Positions 6,585-13,456 of a stretch of DNA of 13,456 nucleotides are shown here, one piece after another. The stretch is from an uncultured Atopobiaceae bacterium. GTDB lineage: Bacteria > Actinomycetota > Coriobacteriia > Coriobacteriales > Atopobiaceae. Each line of letters starts with the position of its first letter. Within the stretch, counting starts at the first letter, position 1. The DNA lies in contig CALUJT010000032.1 of NCBI GenBank assembly GCA_944321005.1, positions 1 to 13,456 on the forward strand, given 5' to 3'. A program made the translations under genes and the position numbers. The notes beneath the pieces are model-generated. The model was given only the letters and a program-made list of their open reading frames with translations, did no database searches and was not told where the DNA came from.

Positions 6585-6791
6585 ATGGTCGACGAGCAGG
6601 ACCTGCGCAAGGCCATGCTTATTGGCAACAAGACCGAGCGGATCATCTTCGCGACGACCCCCGAGCTCAAGGAGGCCGTCGCATTTATGTCCGAGGAGAG
6701 GTGTATGACCATATCGGCGTACATAACCTCGCTCATCGTGGATGATGTCCTGGCGCACAAGGGGGTACTGCCCGATGGCTTCGGAAAATAG
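6585..6791 (+). CDS. small RHH-like protein leading the BREX operon, candidate autoregulator
   Basis: This 68-aa protein has the size and pattern of an Arc/CopG-type ribbon-helix-helix protein. A short strand ERIIFATT (about 18-25) is followed by helix PELKEAVAFMSEER (26-39), and then, after the turn CMT, by helix ISAYITSLIVDDVLAHKG (43-60). Translation is well supported by GGAGGAGGT 7 nt before ATG 6585. Its stop lies 17 nt inside brxA, so the two are translationally coupled. With a palindrome at the promoter it is a good candidate for a repressor of the operon. Characterised BREX regulators of the BrxR type are larger winged-helix/WYL proteins, so this would be a different solution. The strand is slightly unlike classical RHH, so a BREX accessory role is the alternative. 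Confidence 0.65.
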   Translation: MVDEQDLRKAMLIGNKTERIIFATTPELKEAVAFMSEERCMTISAYITSLIVDDVLAHKGVLPDGFGK

Positions 6792-7386
6792 GCTCGAGGG
6801 GGCGTGCATCACCCGCGAGCAGTTCCTCATGCGTGAGGTGCGCACCGTGGCGCGCCTGCGCCAGGAGGGGCTCTCGGACGACGAGGTGGTCGAGCGCGTC
6901 GCCTCTGAGAACCTCATCCAGTACCCGACGGACCGCATGGTGCGCAACATCGCCTCGGTCTGCGTGAAGCGCCTGAACGCGCTCGGAAGCCCCGCGCTGG
7001 AGCGCATCATCGCCTCCGGCGAGCCCGAGGCGGCCGCGCAGGCCAACCTCTACGCGATGATGCGCACCTACCCGCTCGTCCGCCACTTCATGGAGACGGT
7101 CGTGGCCGAGCACTACCGCGACCTAGACCACTCCCTCGGCAAGATGGAGATGAACGGCTGGGTCACGCGCGTCCAGGAGGACTACGACAACATCGCGCGG
7201 CTCTCCGACGCCACCATGGGCAAGGTCAAGCAGGTGCTGAGAAACGGCCTCGTCCAGTGCGGGATGCTGCGCTCGGCACGCTCCTCGGAGCTCGTGCCCA
7301 TCGCGCTCGACCTCGACGTCGAGGACGGCATCCGGGAGCTCGGCGACATGGACGCGCTCGCCGCGTTCAACGTGAGGTGGTCGTGA
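6775..7386 (+). CDS. brxA: BrxA (DUF1819), BREX component
   Basis: The 203-aa product fits the DUF1819/BrxA family, a small conserved component of type 1 BREX needed for or supporting phage defence, and reported to bind DNA. Visible family features are the N-terminal LEGACITREQFLMREVRTVA, the Pro-Thr-Asp segment QYPTDRMVRNIASV near 44-57, and a C-terminal helical part with MGKVKQVLRNGLVQCGML. The frame is open from 6742, but ATG 6775 (MASENRLEG) is preferred: it matches the usual family N-terminus and has AAGGGGG upstream. The gene overlaps the RHH-like gene by 17 nt. Its TGA shares one base with the ATG of brxB. It is strongly GC3-biased like the rest of the operon. Confidence 0.9.
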   Translation: MASENRLEGACITREQFLMREVRTVARLRQEGLSDDEVVERVASENLIQYPTDRMVRNIASVCVKRLNALGSPALERIIASGEPEAAAQANLYAMMRTYPLVRHFMETVVAEHYRDLDHSLGKMEMNGWVTRVQEDYDNIARLSDATMGKVKQVLRNGLVQCGMLRSARSSELVPIALDLDVEDGIRELGDMDALAAFNVRWS

Positions 7387-7961
7387 TGGCTGCATCGGAA
7401 GCTGCGAGGAACGACCTCCACGGCCGATTCGCCAAGCTGCGCGCGCACCTCGCCGACCCCGACTTCCTCGGCAACAGGGGGCTCGGCAACGAGGTCGGCA
7501 TCTACACGCTCTGCTACGACCCCGCGCTCGAGATCGAGGTGCGCGACCTTGTCACGCGCCTCAAGTCCGATGACCTGCCCGCGCGGATAGTGGAGCACAA
7601 CCTCTACGGCATCATGCTCGCGCGCCTCGAGGAGCGCCGTCTGCTCGGCCGCATGGACATGTACGAGAAGAGGCGCGGGCGCGAGTGGATCGCCGGGCAG
7701 ATCGCGAACCTGTGCCCCGCCAACATGTACGCCTCGCGCATCGCCGCGACCCCGCGCGAGTACGGCGACGTGATCCTCATCACCGGCGTGGGGGAGGTCT
7801 TCCCGTTCCTGCGCCTGCACGACCTCTTCGACAGCATCCAGCCGCTCGTGGGGGACGTGCCCATCGTGGCCCTGTACCCGGGGCGCTTCGACGGGCGCAA
7901 CCTCCAGCTCTTCTCCCGCCTGGAGGAGGAGCACTACTACCGGGCGTTCGACCTCGTCTAG
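7386..7961 (+). CDS. brxB: BrxB (DUF1788), BREX component
   Basis: The 191-aa product fits DUF1788/BrxB, found next to BrxA and BrxC in type 1 BREX. In known systems BrxB is required for defence and is thought to bridge other BREX components. Family-like segments include GNEVGIYTLCYDPALEIEVRD near 34-54 (split across a strand and helix), VILITGVGEVFPFLRLHDLF near 130-149, and the C-terminal PIVALYPGRFDGRNLQLF near 158-175, whose YPG.(F/Y).G pattern is typical. The frame is open upstream to 7257, but that lies inside brxA. ATG 7386 overlaps the brxA stop (TGATG) and is clearly the start. The 17-nt gap to brxC keeps it in the operon. Confidence 0.9.
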   Translation: MAASEAARNDLHGRFAKLRAHLADPDFLGNRGLGNEVGIYTLCYDPALEIEVRDLVTRLKSDDLPARIVEHNLYGIMLARLEERRLLGRMDMYEKRRGREWIAGQIANLCPANMYASRIAATPREYGDVILITGVGEVFPFLRLHDLFDSIQPLVGDVPIVALYPGRFDGRNLQLFSRLEEEHYYRAFDLV

Positions 7962-7978
7962 CGAGAAAGGCTTCAAGA

Positions 7979-10900
7979 ATGATCATCCAGCGCTTGTTTG
8001 CCAAGGACATAGACCGTCCCATCAATGGCGTCGTCCAGGTGTCGGATAACAGAGCCATCGGTCAGGAGCTCGACGAGTACGTGGTCACCCGCGAGCTTCG
8101 CCGCCACTTCGCGGACTTCTTCGGGGCCTACGAGGACGCCCTCGACACGCCGACCGACCGCGTGGGCGTGTGGGTCTCCGGCTACTTCGGATCGGGCAAG
8201 TCCCACTTCCTCAAGATGCTCTCGTACCTGCTCTCCAACCCCGAGGTCGATGGCCGGCGCGCCATCGACTACTTCGACGACAAGATCGACGACCCCATGG
8301 TCATGGAGCAGATGAGGCGCGCGGCCTCCGTGGAGACCGAGGCGATCCTGTTCAACATCGACGACATGGGCGGCGGCTGGAAGGAGGGTGCCTACTCCGA
8401 GACAGCGCTGCTGCGCACGTTCGCTCGCGTCTTCTACGAGCACCTCGGCTTCTTCGGGCTCGACCTCAAGCTTGCCCGCTTCGAGAAGATGGTGGACGAT
8501 CGCGGCGGCACCCAGCGCTTCCGCGAGGCCTACGAGCGCATCGCGGGCGTGCCCTGGGTGGAGGAGCGCGACGCCTACGGCTTCCACAGCATGGAGATCG
8601 CCGAGGCCGCCGAGGAGGCGCTTGGTCTCTCCGTCTCCGACGTGGAGAGCTGGATCGACAACGAGGTCATGGTCGCGCTCTCGCCAGTTGACTTCGTGGC
8701 GGACGTGAAGGCCTACGTCGAGCGCCGCAAGGCCGAGTGCGGCGGCAGGTTCCGCCTGCTCTTCATGGCCGACGAGATGGGACAGTTCATCGGCTCCAAC
8801 GTGAGCCGAATGCTCAACCTCCAAACCATCGTCGAGGGCTTGGGCACGCAGTGCCAGGGCGACGCGTGGGTGATGGTTACCAGCCAGGAGGCTCTCGACG
8901 AGATGCGCACCATCGTGGAGAACGACTTCTCCAAGATCCAAGGGCGCTTCGCCACGCGCCTCTCGCTCTCTAGCTCGTCGGCCGACGAGGTAATCAAGCG
9001 TCGTGTGCTCGCAAAGGACGCCACCCCCGCGCATGAGCTGCGCGCCGTGTACGAGGCGAATTCGGCGGTGCTCAAGAACCTCTTCTCCCTCGAGCAGGCG
9101 GCAGGCAACCTCGTGGGATACACGGGCGCCGAGGACTTCGTCGAGACCTACCCCTTCGTGGGCTACCAGTTCGCGCTCATGCCCGATGTCCTCAACCAGA
9201 TCCGCAAGCACGGCTACTCGGGCAAGCACATCTCCACCGGCGAGCGCTCCATGCTCTCCGCCTTCCAAGAGTCCACGCAGGCCGTCGAAGACCGAGAGGT
9301 TGGCGCGCTCGTGCCCTTCTGGCGGCTTTTCGACACGCTTGAGCGCCAGCTCGACCACGGCATCAAGCAGGTCTTCGAGCGGGCCCGCCGGCAGGCGGAG
9401 CGCGGACAGGGCCTAGAAGGGTTCGACGTCCAGGTCCTGAAGTCCCTCTACCTCGTGGTGTACTTGCCCGACGCGCAGCTGCCCACTACCGTCTCCAACG
9501 TCGCCATCCTCATGGCAGACTCCATCGACGCCGACACGCTCGCCCTCAAGGGGAAGGTGCAGGCGGCCCTCGAACGGCTCGTCGCGCAGAACTACGTCAC
9601 GCGCGACGGGCAGCGCTATACGTTCCTCACCGACCAGGAGCAGGACGTTGAACGCGAGATCCAGGCCACGCAGATCGACTCCTCCGACGTGCTCGAGCGC
9701 ATCAAGGGCATCGTCTACGACGGCATCTACACCTCCAACAAGCTTCGCAAGGGCGCCAACGACTTCCCGGTGGACCGCTACGTGGACGACTCCATCCACG
9801 GCCGCCTGCAGAACGGCATGAGGCTGGACCTCCTCACCGTGTCGCACGAGCTCTCCGAGGCCTCCGACATCGAGCTGGGCATGCGCTCGGCAGGCCAGGC
9901 GCTCGTGGTGCTCGCCGCGGACGGGGACTACTACGGGCTCGTGCAGGGGGCGGCCAAGGTCCGCAAGTACGTGCAGGGAATCAACCGCGAGGGCCTGCCC
10001 GAGGAGAAGCGCGCCTTCGTGGAGCGCAAGCAGCGCCAGGCCAACGAGGACGTGAAGGCCGCCCGTACGGTCCTGGAGGACGCGATCGTGCACGCGCGCA
10101 TCGCCGTGGACGGGCAGGTCGTGCCCATCCCCGCGACCACGGCCAAGGGCAAGCTCGACGCGGTGCTCGAGCGCCTCGCCGGGGCGGTCTTCACCAAGGC
10201 CGAGCTCGTCGACGCCCCGCTCGCCGGCGACGCGCAGCTCGGCGAGGCACTCGCCGGCCAGCAGTCGCTCGCGGGGGTCGATGCGCCCAACGCGGGCGCC
10301 TGCGCGGAGATGCTCCGCTACCTCGAGGCGCAGGACCGCACGCACCAGCAGGTGAGCTTCGGCGACCTGCAGCGCCACTTCCAGGAGCGGCCCTACGGCT
10401 GGCGACAGGACGACGTGTCGCTCGTGCTCGCAACGCTCATCGGCCAGCAGAGGGCGGGCGTCGCCTACGCAGGCGCGACGGTGGCCGCGCGCGACCCCAA
10501 GCTCCGCGGCATGCTCACCAACCAGTCCAACTTCGACAAGCTCGGCGTCAAGGTGCGCCGGAGCGTGCCCGCACACCTCGTCTCGGGCGCCAAGGCGCTC
10601 CTGCGCGACCTCGACCCCATGGCACAGGTGCCCTCCGACGAGGACGGCCTCGTCTCCGCGGTGGCCGACGCGCTCGGCCGCGTGGGGGACAGGTGCGCCG
10701 CCCTCGAGAGGCGCTACCAGTCCGGACGCGCCTACCCCGGCGAGGGGGAGGTCCGCAAGGTGAGGTCGGCAGTCGACGGACTGCTCGGCGGCAGCCGCGA
10801 CCCGGAGGCGTTTCTGAGGTCGGCCACCATCGCGGCAGACGACCTCGCCGACGACCTCGAGGACATGGGCGCCGTCGAGCAGTTCTTCAAGAGCCAATCG

Positions 10901-11548
10901 CAGATCTTCGACCAGGCGGCTGACACCGTGCGACGCCTGGGCTCGGAGCGCACCTACTTCGAGGGCGACCCCGCAGTGACCAAGGCGCTGGGCGACATCG
11001 ACGCCATCCTCACGCTCGAGCGCCCCTACGGCCGCGTGCACGAGCTCACCGACCTCCGCAAGGCGGCGGAGGCCGCCTACGACGCGGTCGTGCGCGATAT
11101 GAGGGAGAGGAAGCTCTCGCAGCTCTCGGCGACCGTCGCCGAGGTGGAGGCGTACTGCGAGTCGCAGAAGGCGAAGGCAAGCACCGAGATCGGCGCGATA
11201 GCGCGCGACGCCAGGATATACGAGAAGGACAGGAGGCTCGCCATCGAGCACGAGAGATCCTGTACGAGGCTCGACGCCATCGGGAGCCAGGTCAGCGCAT
11301 GGGCGGGCCAGCAGTACAAGAAGGTGGACGAGGCTGTGCGTAAGGCCGCCCAGGCCAAGATAGACGTCACCGGCGCCAAGGTGACGGTCCCGCCCGTTCC
11401 GCAAAAGAGAACCAAGGTCCTCAGCCGCTCTGTGGTCTGTCCGACCAGGCTCCTCGACTCCGAGGAGGCAGTCGATGCCTACGTGGCAAGCATCAGGAGC
11501 AAGCTCATGGACGCGCTGCGCGAGAGCGGCTCGGTCCGCCTCGGCTAG
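7979..11548 (+). CDS. brxC: BrxC/PglY-family P-loop ATPase, BREX core
   Basis: The 1189-aa product has the size and order of BrxC, the large AAA+-like ATPase of type 1 BREX. The N-terminus MIIQRLFAKDIDRPINGV is typical. Walker A is GYFGSGKS at 68-75 with Lys74, followed by HFLKML. A Walker B-like strand RLLFMADE ends in Asp264-Glu265, and AWVMVTSQE near 295-303 resembles a sensor strand. The middle and C-terminal regions are helical and charged, with coiled-coil-like stretches near 1020-1130. ATG 7979 follows GAAAGG; the frame extends upstream to 7685 but only over brxB. The stop is 14 nt before pglX. All motifs appear intact, so the ATPase should be active. BREX is thought to use it in DNA sensing or complex assembly; the exact mechanism is unsettled. 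Confidence 0.93.
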   Translation: MIIQRLFAKDIDRPINGVVQVSDNRAIGQELDEYVVTRELRRHFADFFGAYEDALDTPTDRVGVWVSGYFGSGKSHFLKMLSYLLSNPEVDGRRAIDYFDDKIDDPMVMEQMRRAASVETEAILFNIDDMGGGWKEGAYSETALLRTFARVFYEHLGFFGLDLKLARFEKMVDDRGGTQRFREAYERIAGVPWVEERDAYGFHSMEIAEAAEEALGLSVSDVESWIDNEVMVALSPVDFVADVKAYVERRKAECGGRFRLLFMADEMGQFIGSNVSRMLNLQTIVEGLGTQCQGDAWVMVTSQEALDEMRTIVENDFSKIQGRFATRLSLSSSSADEVIKRRVLAKDATPAHELRAVYEANSAVLKNLFSLEQAAGNLVGYTGAEDFVETYPFVGYQFALMPDVLNQIRKHGYSGKHISTGERSMLSAFQESTQAVEDREVGALVPFWRLFDTLERQLDHGIKQVFERARRQAERGQGLEGFDVQVLKSLYLVVYLPDAQLPTTVSNVAILMADSIDADTLALKGKVQAALERLVAQNYVTRDGQRYTFLTDQEQDVEREIQATQIDSSDVLERIKGIVYDGIYTSNKLRKGANDFPVDRYVDDSIHGRLQNGMRLDLLTVSHELSEASDIELGMRSAGQALVVLAADGDYYGLVQGAAKVRKYVQGINREGLPEEKRAFVERKQRQANEDVKAARTVLEDAIVHARIAVDGQVVPIPATTAKGKLDAVLERLAGAVFTKAELVDAPLAGDAQLGEALAGQQSLAGVDAPNAGACAEMLRYLEAQDRTHQQVSFGDLQRHFQERPYGWRQDDVSLVLATLIGQQRAGVAYAGATVAARDPKLRGMLTNQSNFDKLGVKVRRSVPAHLVSGAKALLRDLDPMAQVPSDEDGLVSAVADALGRVGDRCAALERRYQSGRAYPGEGEVRKVRSAVDGLLGGSRDPEAFLRSATIAADDLADDLEDMGAVEQFFKSQSQIFDQAADTVRRLGSERTYFEGDPAVTKALGDIDAILTLERPYGRVHELTDLRKAAEAAYDAVVRDMRERKLSQLSATVAEVEAYCESQKAKASTEIGAIARDARIYEKDRRLAIEHERSCTRLDAIGSQVSAWAGQQYKKVDEAVRKAAQAKIDVTGAKVTVPPVPQKRTKVLSRSVVCPTRLLDSEEAVDAYVASIRSKLMDALRESGSVRLG

Positions 11549-11562
11549 GAGGGTAAAGGCAA

Positions 11563-13456
11563 ATGAACACCAACGCGATCCGCGACGTCGCGACCAAGGC
11601 CCGCAGGCAGCTCATGGAGGCCGTGGAGAGGCGCTGCCTCCTCTACGGCATCGAGGAAGGCGCGCAGAGGGATGCGGACACCGTCAACGGTCGCGTGCTC
11701 TCCGCCAGCGAGCGCTCACAGCGTCGAGAGCTCCTGCGCATGCAAGACGAGCTGCGTGGCGACGGGAAGCCCGGCTCCGGACACGCCGCCCTTGTGGAGC
11801 AGGCGGCCTACACCTGGTTCAACAGGCTCTTTGCCATCCGTTTCATGGAGCTCAACGACCGCTTGCCTAGCCACGTGCGGATGCTCTCGGCGCAGGACGG
11901 CTCCTTCGCGCCAGAGTGCTTGCATGAGGCGATGGACCTGCCACTTGACGCGCTCGATCGTGGCGAAGTAGCTCGTTTAGTGGCCGAGGGTGACGACGAG
12001 GGGCTCTTCAGGCTGGTCCTTCTCGCCCAGTGCGCGGAGCTAGCCGAGTGCATGCCGGCGGTATTCGAGCGCGTCGGCTCTGCGATGGAGCTGCTTTTGC
12101 CGGACGGCCTGTTGGCCAAGGACGGCGTCATCGAGTCGCTCGTCACGGGTGTCCCCGAGAACGACTGGCGCGAAGGCGTCGAAATTGTGGGCTGGGCGTA
12201 TCAGTTCTACGTTCTAGAAAGACACGATGAGGTATTTGCGGGCTATAAGAAGAGTAAAAAAGCCGGTCCTGGTGACATAGCTCCGGCAACACAGCTATTC
12301 ACACCCGATTGGATTGTGCGCTATCTTACTGACAATTCGCTCGGAAGGCTGTGGAAGCTGAATAATCCCACGTCTGGTCTTATCACCTCGATGAACTATT
12401 ATCTTGAACCTAATTCGAGTGATCATGAACGTCATCTTGTGATTGCTTCTCCAGAAAATATTAAGGTTGTTGATCCTGCATGCGGTTCTGGCCACATTTT
12501 GTGCTACGCCTTTGATTTGCTGGCCAGAATGTATGAGGAGCTCGGTTATCGAAAAAGGGACATCGCTCGGTTCATCCTCAGCGAGAATCTATCAGGAATC
12601 GAAATTGATTCTCGCGCTGCATCGCTTGCTTCGTTTGCACTTACCATGAAGGCATGCGAGCTTGACCCAAGATTCCTCAACCGAGCTGTTCCTCCGAGAA
12701 TTACATGTATTCAGTCTGTAGAGTTTGATACTGAGGAATTGTCTCAATGCGTAGATGTTGCTGAGCATGCCGAACTCTTCGATACGCTTAAACACCTGGG
12801 CGAAATTGGAAGCTTGTGGAGTCCAACAGCAGGTGATTATGACATACTTAATCAACTGGAATCAGTGGCGGTTAACGAGGTGGATCTTTTCGCAAAGAGA
12901 ATTGCCTCTAAGGCTTCAACCGCCAAAGGGTACGCCAATTTGCTTAGCACCGCTTATGATGTGGTGATAACCAATCCTCCGTACATGGGCAACGGTAATA
13001 TGAATGCTTTCTTATCGGATTGGGTGACACGCCACTATCCAGATGAGAAGAGCGACCTCTGCACTTGTTTCGTTAGTAGAGGAATGAGGTTTGCTAAAGA
13101 GTATGGATACAATGCAATCATCACATCAGACACCTGTATGTACTTGGCATCGTTTAATGAGTTTCGAAAGAACCTTCTGCAGAACTCAACGATACTGACG
13201 CTCATTGACACCCGAGGCATGAACGCACATCCAGATGTATTTGACGCGAATGCAGGCTGGGTATTCAGTTGCGGGTTTGCAGACCGCAGTTTCTCTGGAA
13301 CCTATGTAAGGCTAAACAATAGGATTGGAGAAAAGGAGCAGGCTCTTAGAGACGCTGCATCAAATCCCGAGTGTGATTTCGTGTTTCATTCATCAGCGGA
13401 ACGTTTTGAAGGCGTTCCCGGACTAGCTTTTGATTATTGGATTGGCGATGGATTGC
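11563..13456 (+). CDS. pglX: PglX N6-adenine DNA methyltransferase, 3' end beyond window
   Basis: The visible 631 residues fit PglX, the BREX methyltransferase that marks host DNA at the adenine of a non-palindromic site and sets the self/non-self signal. ATG 11563 follows AGGAGGG with ordinary spacing. The N-terminal domain (about 1-240) includes EQAAYTWFNRLFAIRFMEL near 87-105. The SAM-binding motif I is VVDPACGSGH, with Asp304 to His311. The catalytic motif IV is NPPY at 471-474, followed by MGNGNMNAFL. Family members are about 1200 aa, so roughly half is missing to the right. Composition changes sharply near 12180: upstream sequence is GC-rich like brxC, while downstream is about 40-48% GC with many A/T-ending codons. 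The reading frame continues through the switch, so it is not a frameshift. Confidence 0.93.
   Translation, partial: MNTNAIRDVATKARRQLMEAVERRCLLYGIEEGAQRDADTVNGRVLSASERSQRRELLRMQDELRGDGKPGSGHAALVEQAAYTWFNRLFAIRFMELNDRLPSHVRMLSAQDGSFAPECLHEAMDLPLDALDRGEVARLVAEGDDEGLFRLVLLAQCAELAECMPAVFERVGSAMELLLPDGLLAKDGVIESLVTGVPENDWREGVEIVGWAYQFYVLERHDEVFAGYKKSKKAGPGDIAPATQLFTPDWIVRYLTDNSLGRLWKLNNPTSGLITSMNYYLEPNSSDHERHLVIASPENIKVVDPACGSGHILCYAFDLLARMYEELGYRKRDIARFILSENLSGIEIDSRAASLASFALTMKACELDPRFLNRAVPPRITCIQSVEFDTEELSQCVDVAEHAELFDTLKHLGEIGSLWSPTAGDYDILNQLESVAVNEVDLFAKRIASKASTAKGYANLLSTAYDVVITNPPYMGNGNMNAFLSDWVTRHYPDEKSDLCTCFVSRGMRFAKEYGYNAIITSDTCMYLASFNEFRKNLLQNSTILTLIDTRGMNAHPDVFDANAGWVFSCGFADRSFSGTYVRLNNRIGEKEQALRDAASNPECDFVFHSSAERFEGVPGLAFDYWIGDGL

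Noticed and set aside
7257..7385. Upstream extension of brxB to 7257
   Set aside because: It overlaps the 3' end of brxA and is Arg/Ala-rich. ATG 7386 overlaps the brxA stop as expected for a coupled gene.
7685..7978. In-frame upstream extension of brxC to 7685
   Set aside because: It lies wholly over brxB in another frame, is Arg/Pro-rich and lacks an RBS. The start at 7979 gives the usual BrxC N-terminus.
7973..11404. Very long minus-strand open frames (461 and 663 aa) opposite brxC
   Set aside because: They are shadows of a strongly GC3-biased gene. They are His/Leu/Val/Gly-rich without recognisable motifs, while the plus frame has intact Walker motifs and operon spacing.
12295..13220. 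Small frames on both strands within pglX
   Set aside because: The pglX frame is continuous and contains motifs I and IV; the small frames lack RBS and motifs.

Overview
The window is GC-rich (60-75% over most genes) with strong G/C third-position bias. Several proteins resemble those carried on mobile elements of high-GC Gram-positive gut bacteria, for example Coriobacteriia/Eggerthellales such as Eggerthella, Olsenella or Collinsella. The genus is an inference: there is no rRNA or housekeeping gene to confirm it. It reads as accessory DNA, with a mobilisation module on the left and a type 1 BREX phage-defence operon on the right.

Left part (1-3260). A transposase-like HTH protein is cut by the left edge (1-334, minus). 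Next is a compact minus-strand mobilisation operon, transcribed right to left: mobC-like RHH protein (2361-2768), MobP-type relaxase (1126-2358, GTG start), an unrecognised 181-aa protein (584-1129) and a 34-aa hydrophobic peptide (468-572). The roughly 490-nt region upstream of mobC has no gene but is dense in dyads (2824-2839, 2847-2869, 2979-3006, and a TGACG cluster at 3063-3111). It is the best oriT/operator candidate.

Middle part (3198-6480). A two-gene plus-strand unit of unknown function (3264-3752, 3772-4182) has a good promoter (TTTACA-N17-TATTAT) and ends before two tandem hairpins (4241-4289, 4309-4341). The second protein carries a C-terminal membrane segment. A minus-strand ArdC-like anti-restriction protein with an HELAH zinc site (4360-5229) converges on these hairpins. 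A divergent SEC-C zinc-motif protein (5566-6480) follows.

Right part (6516-13456). A promoter (TTGCCG-N17-TATCAT) with the perfect palindrome CCTTATATAAGG over the expected transcription start precedes a tightly packed operon. The operon is a 68-aa RHH-like protein, BrxA (DUF1819), BrxB (DUF1788), BrxC (large P-loop ATPase) and PglX (N6-adenine methyltransferase, cut by the right edge). The order matches type 1 BREX; PglZ and BrxL would be expected beyond the window. In known BREX systems PglX methylates host DNA and the system blocks phage replication on unmodified DNA. The most notable points are a candidate RHH autoregulator with a palindromic operator where BrxR-type regulators are more usual, and an abrupt composition switch inside pglX near 12180, suggesting exchange of its specificity/catalytic part.
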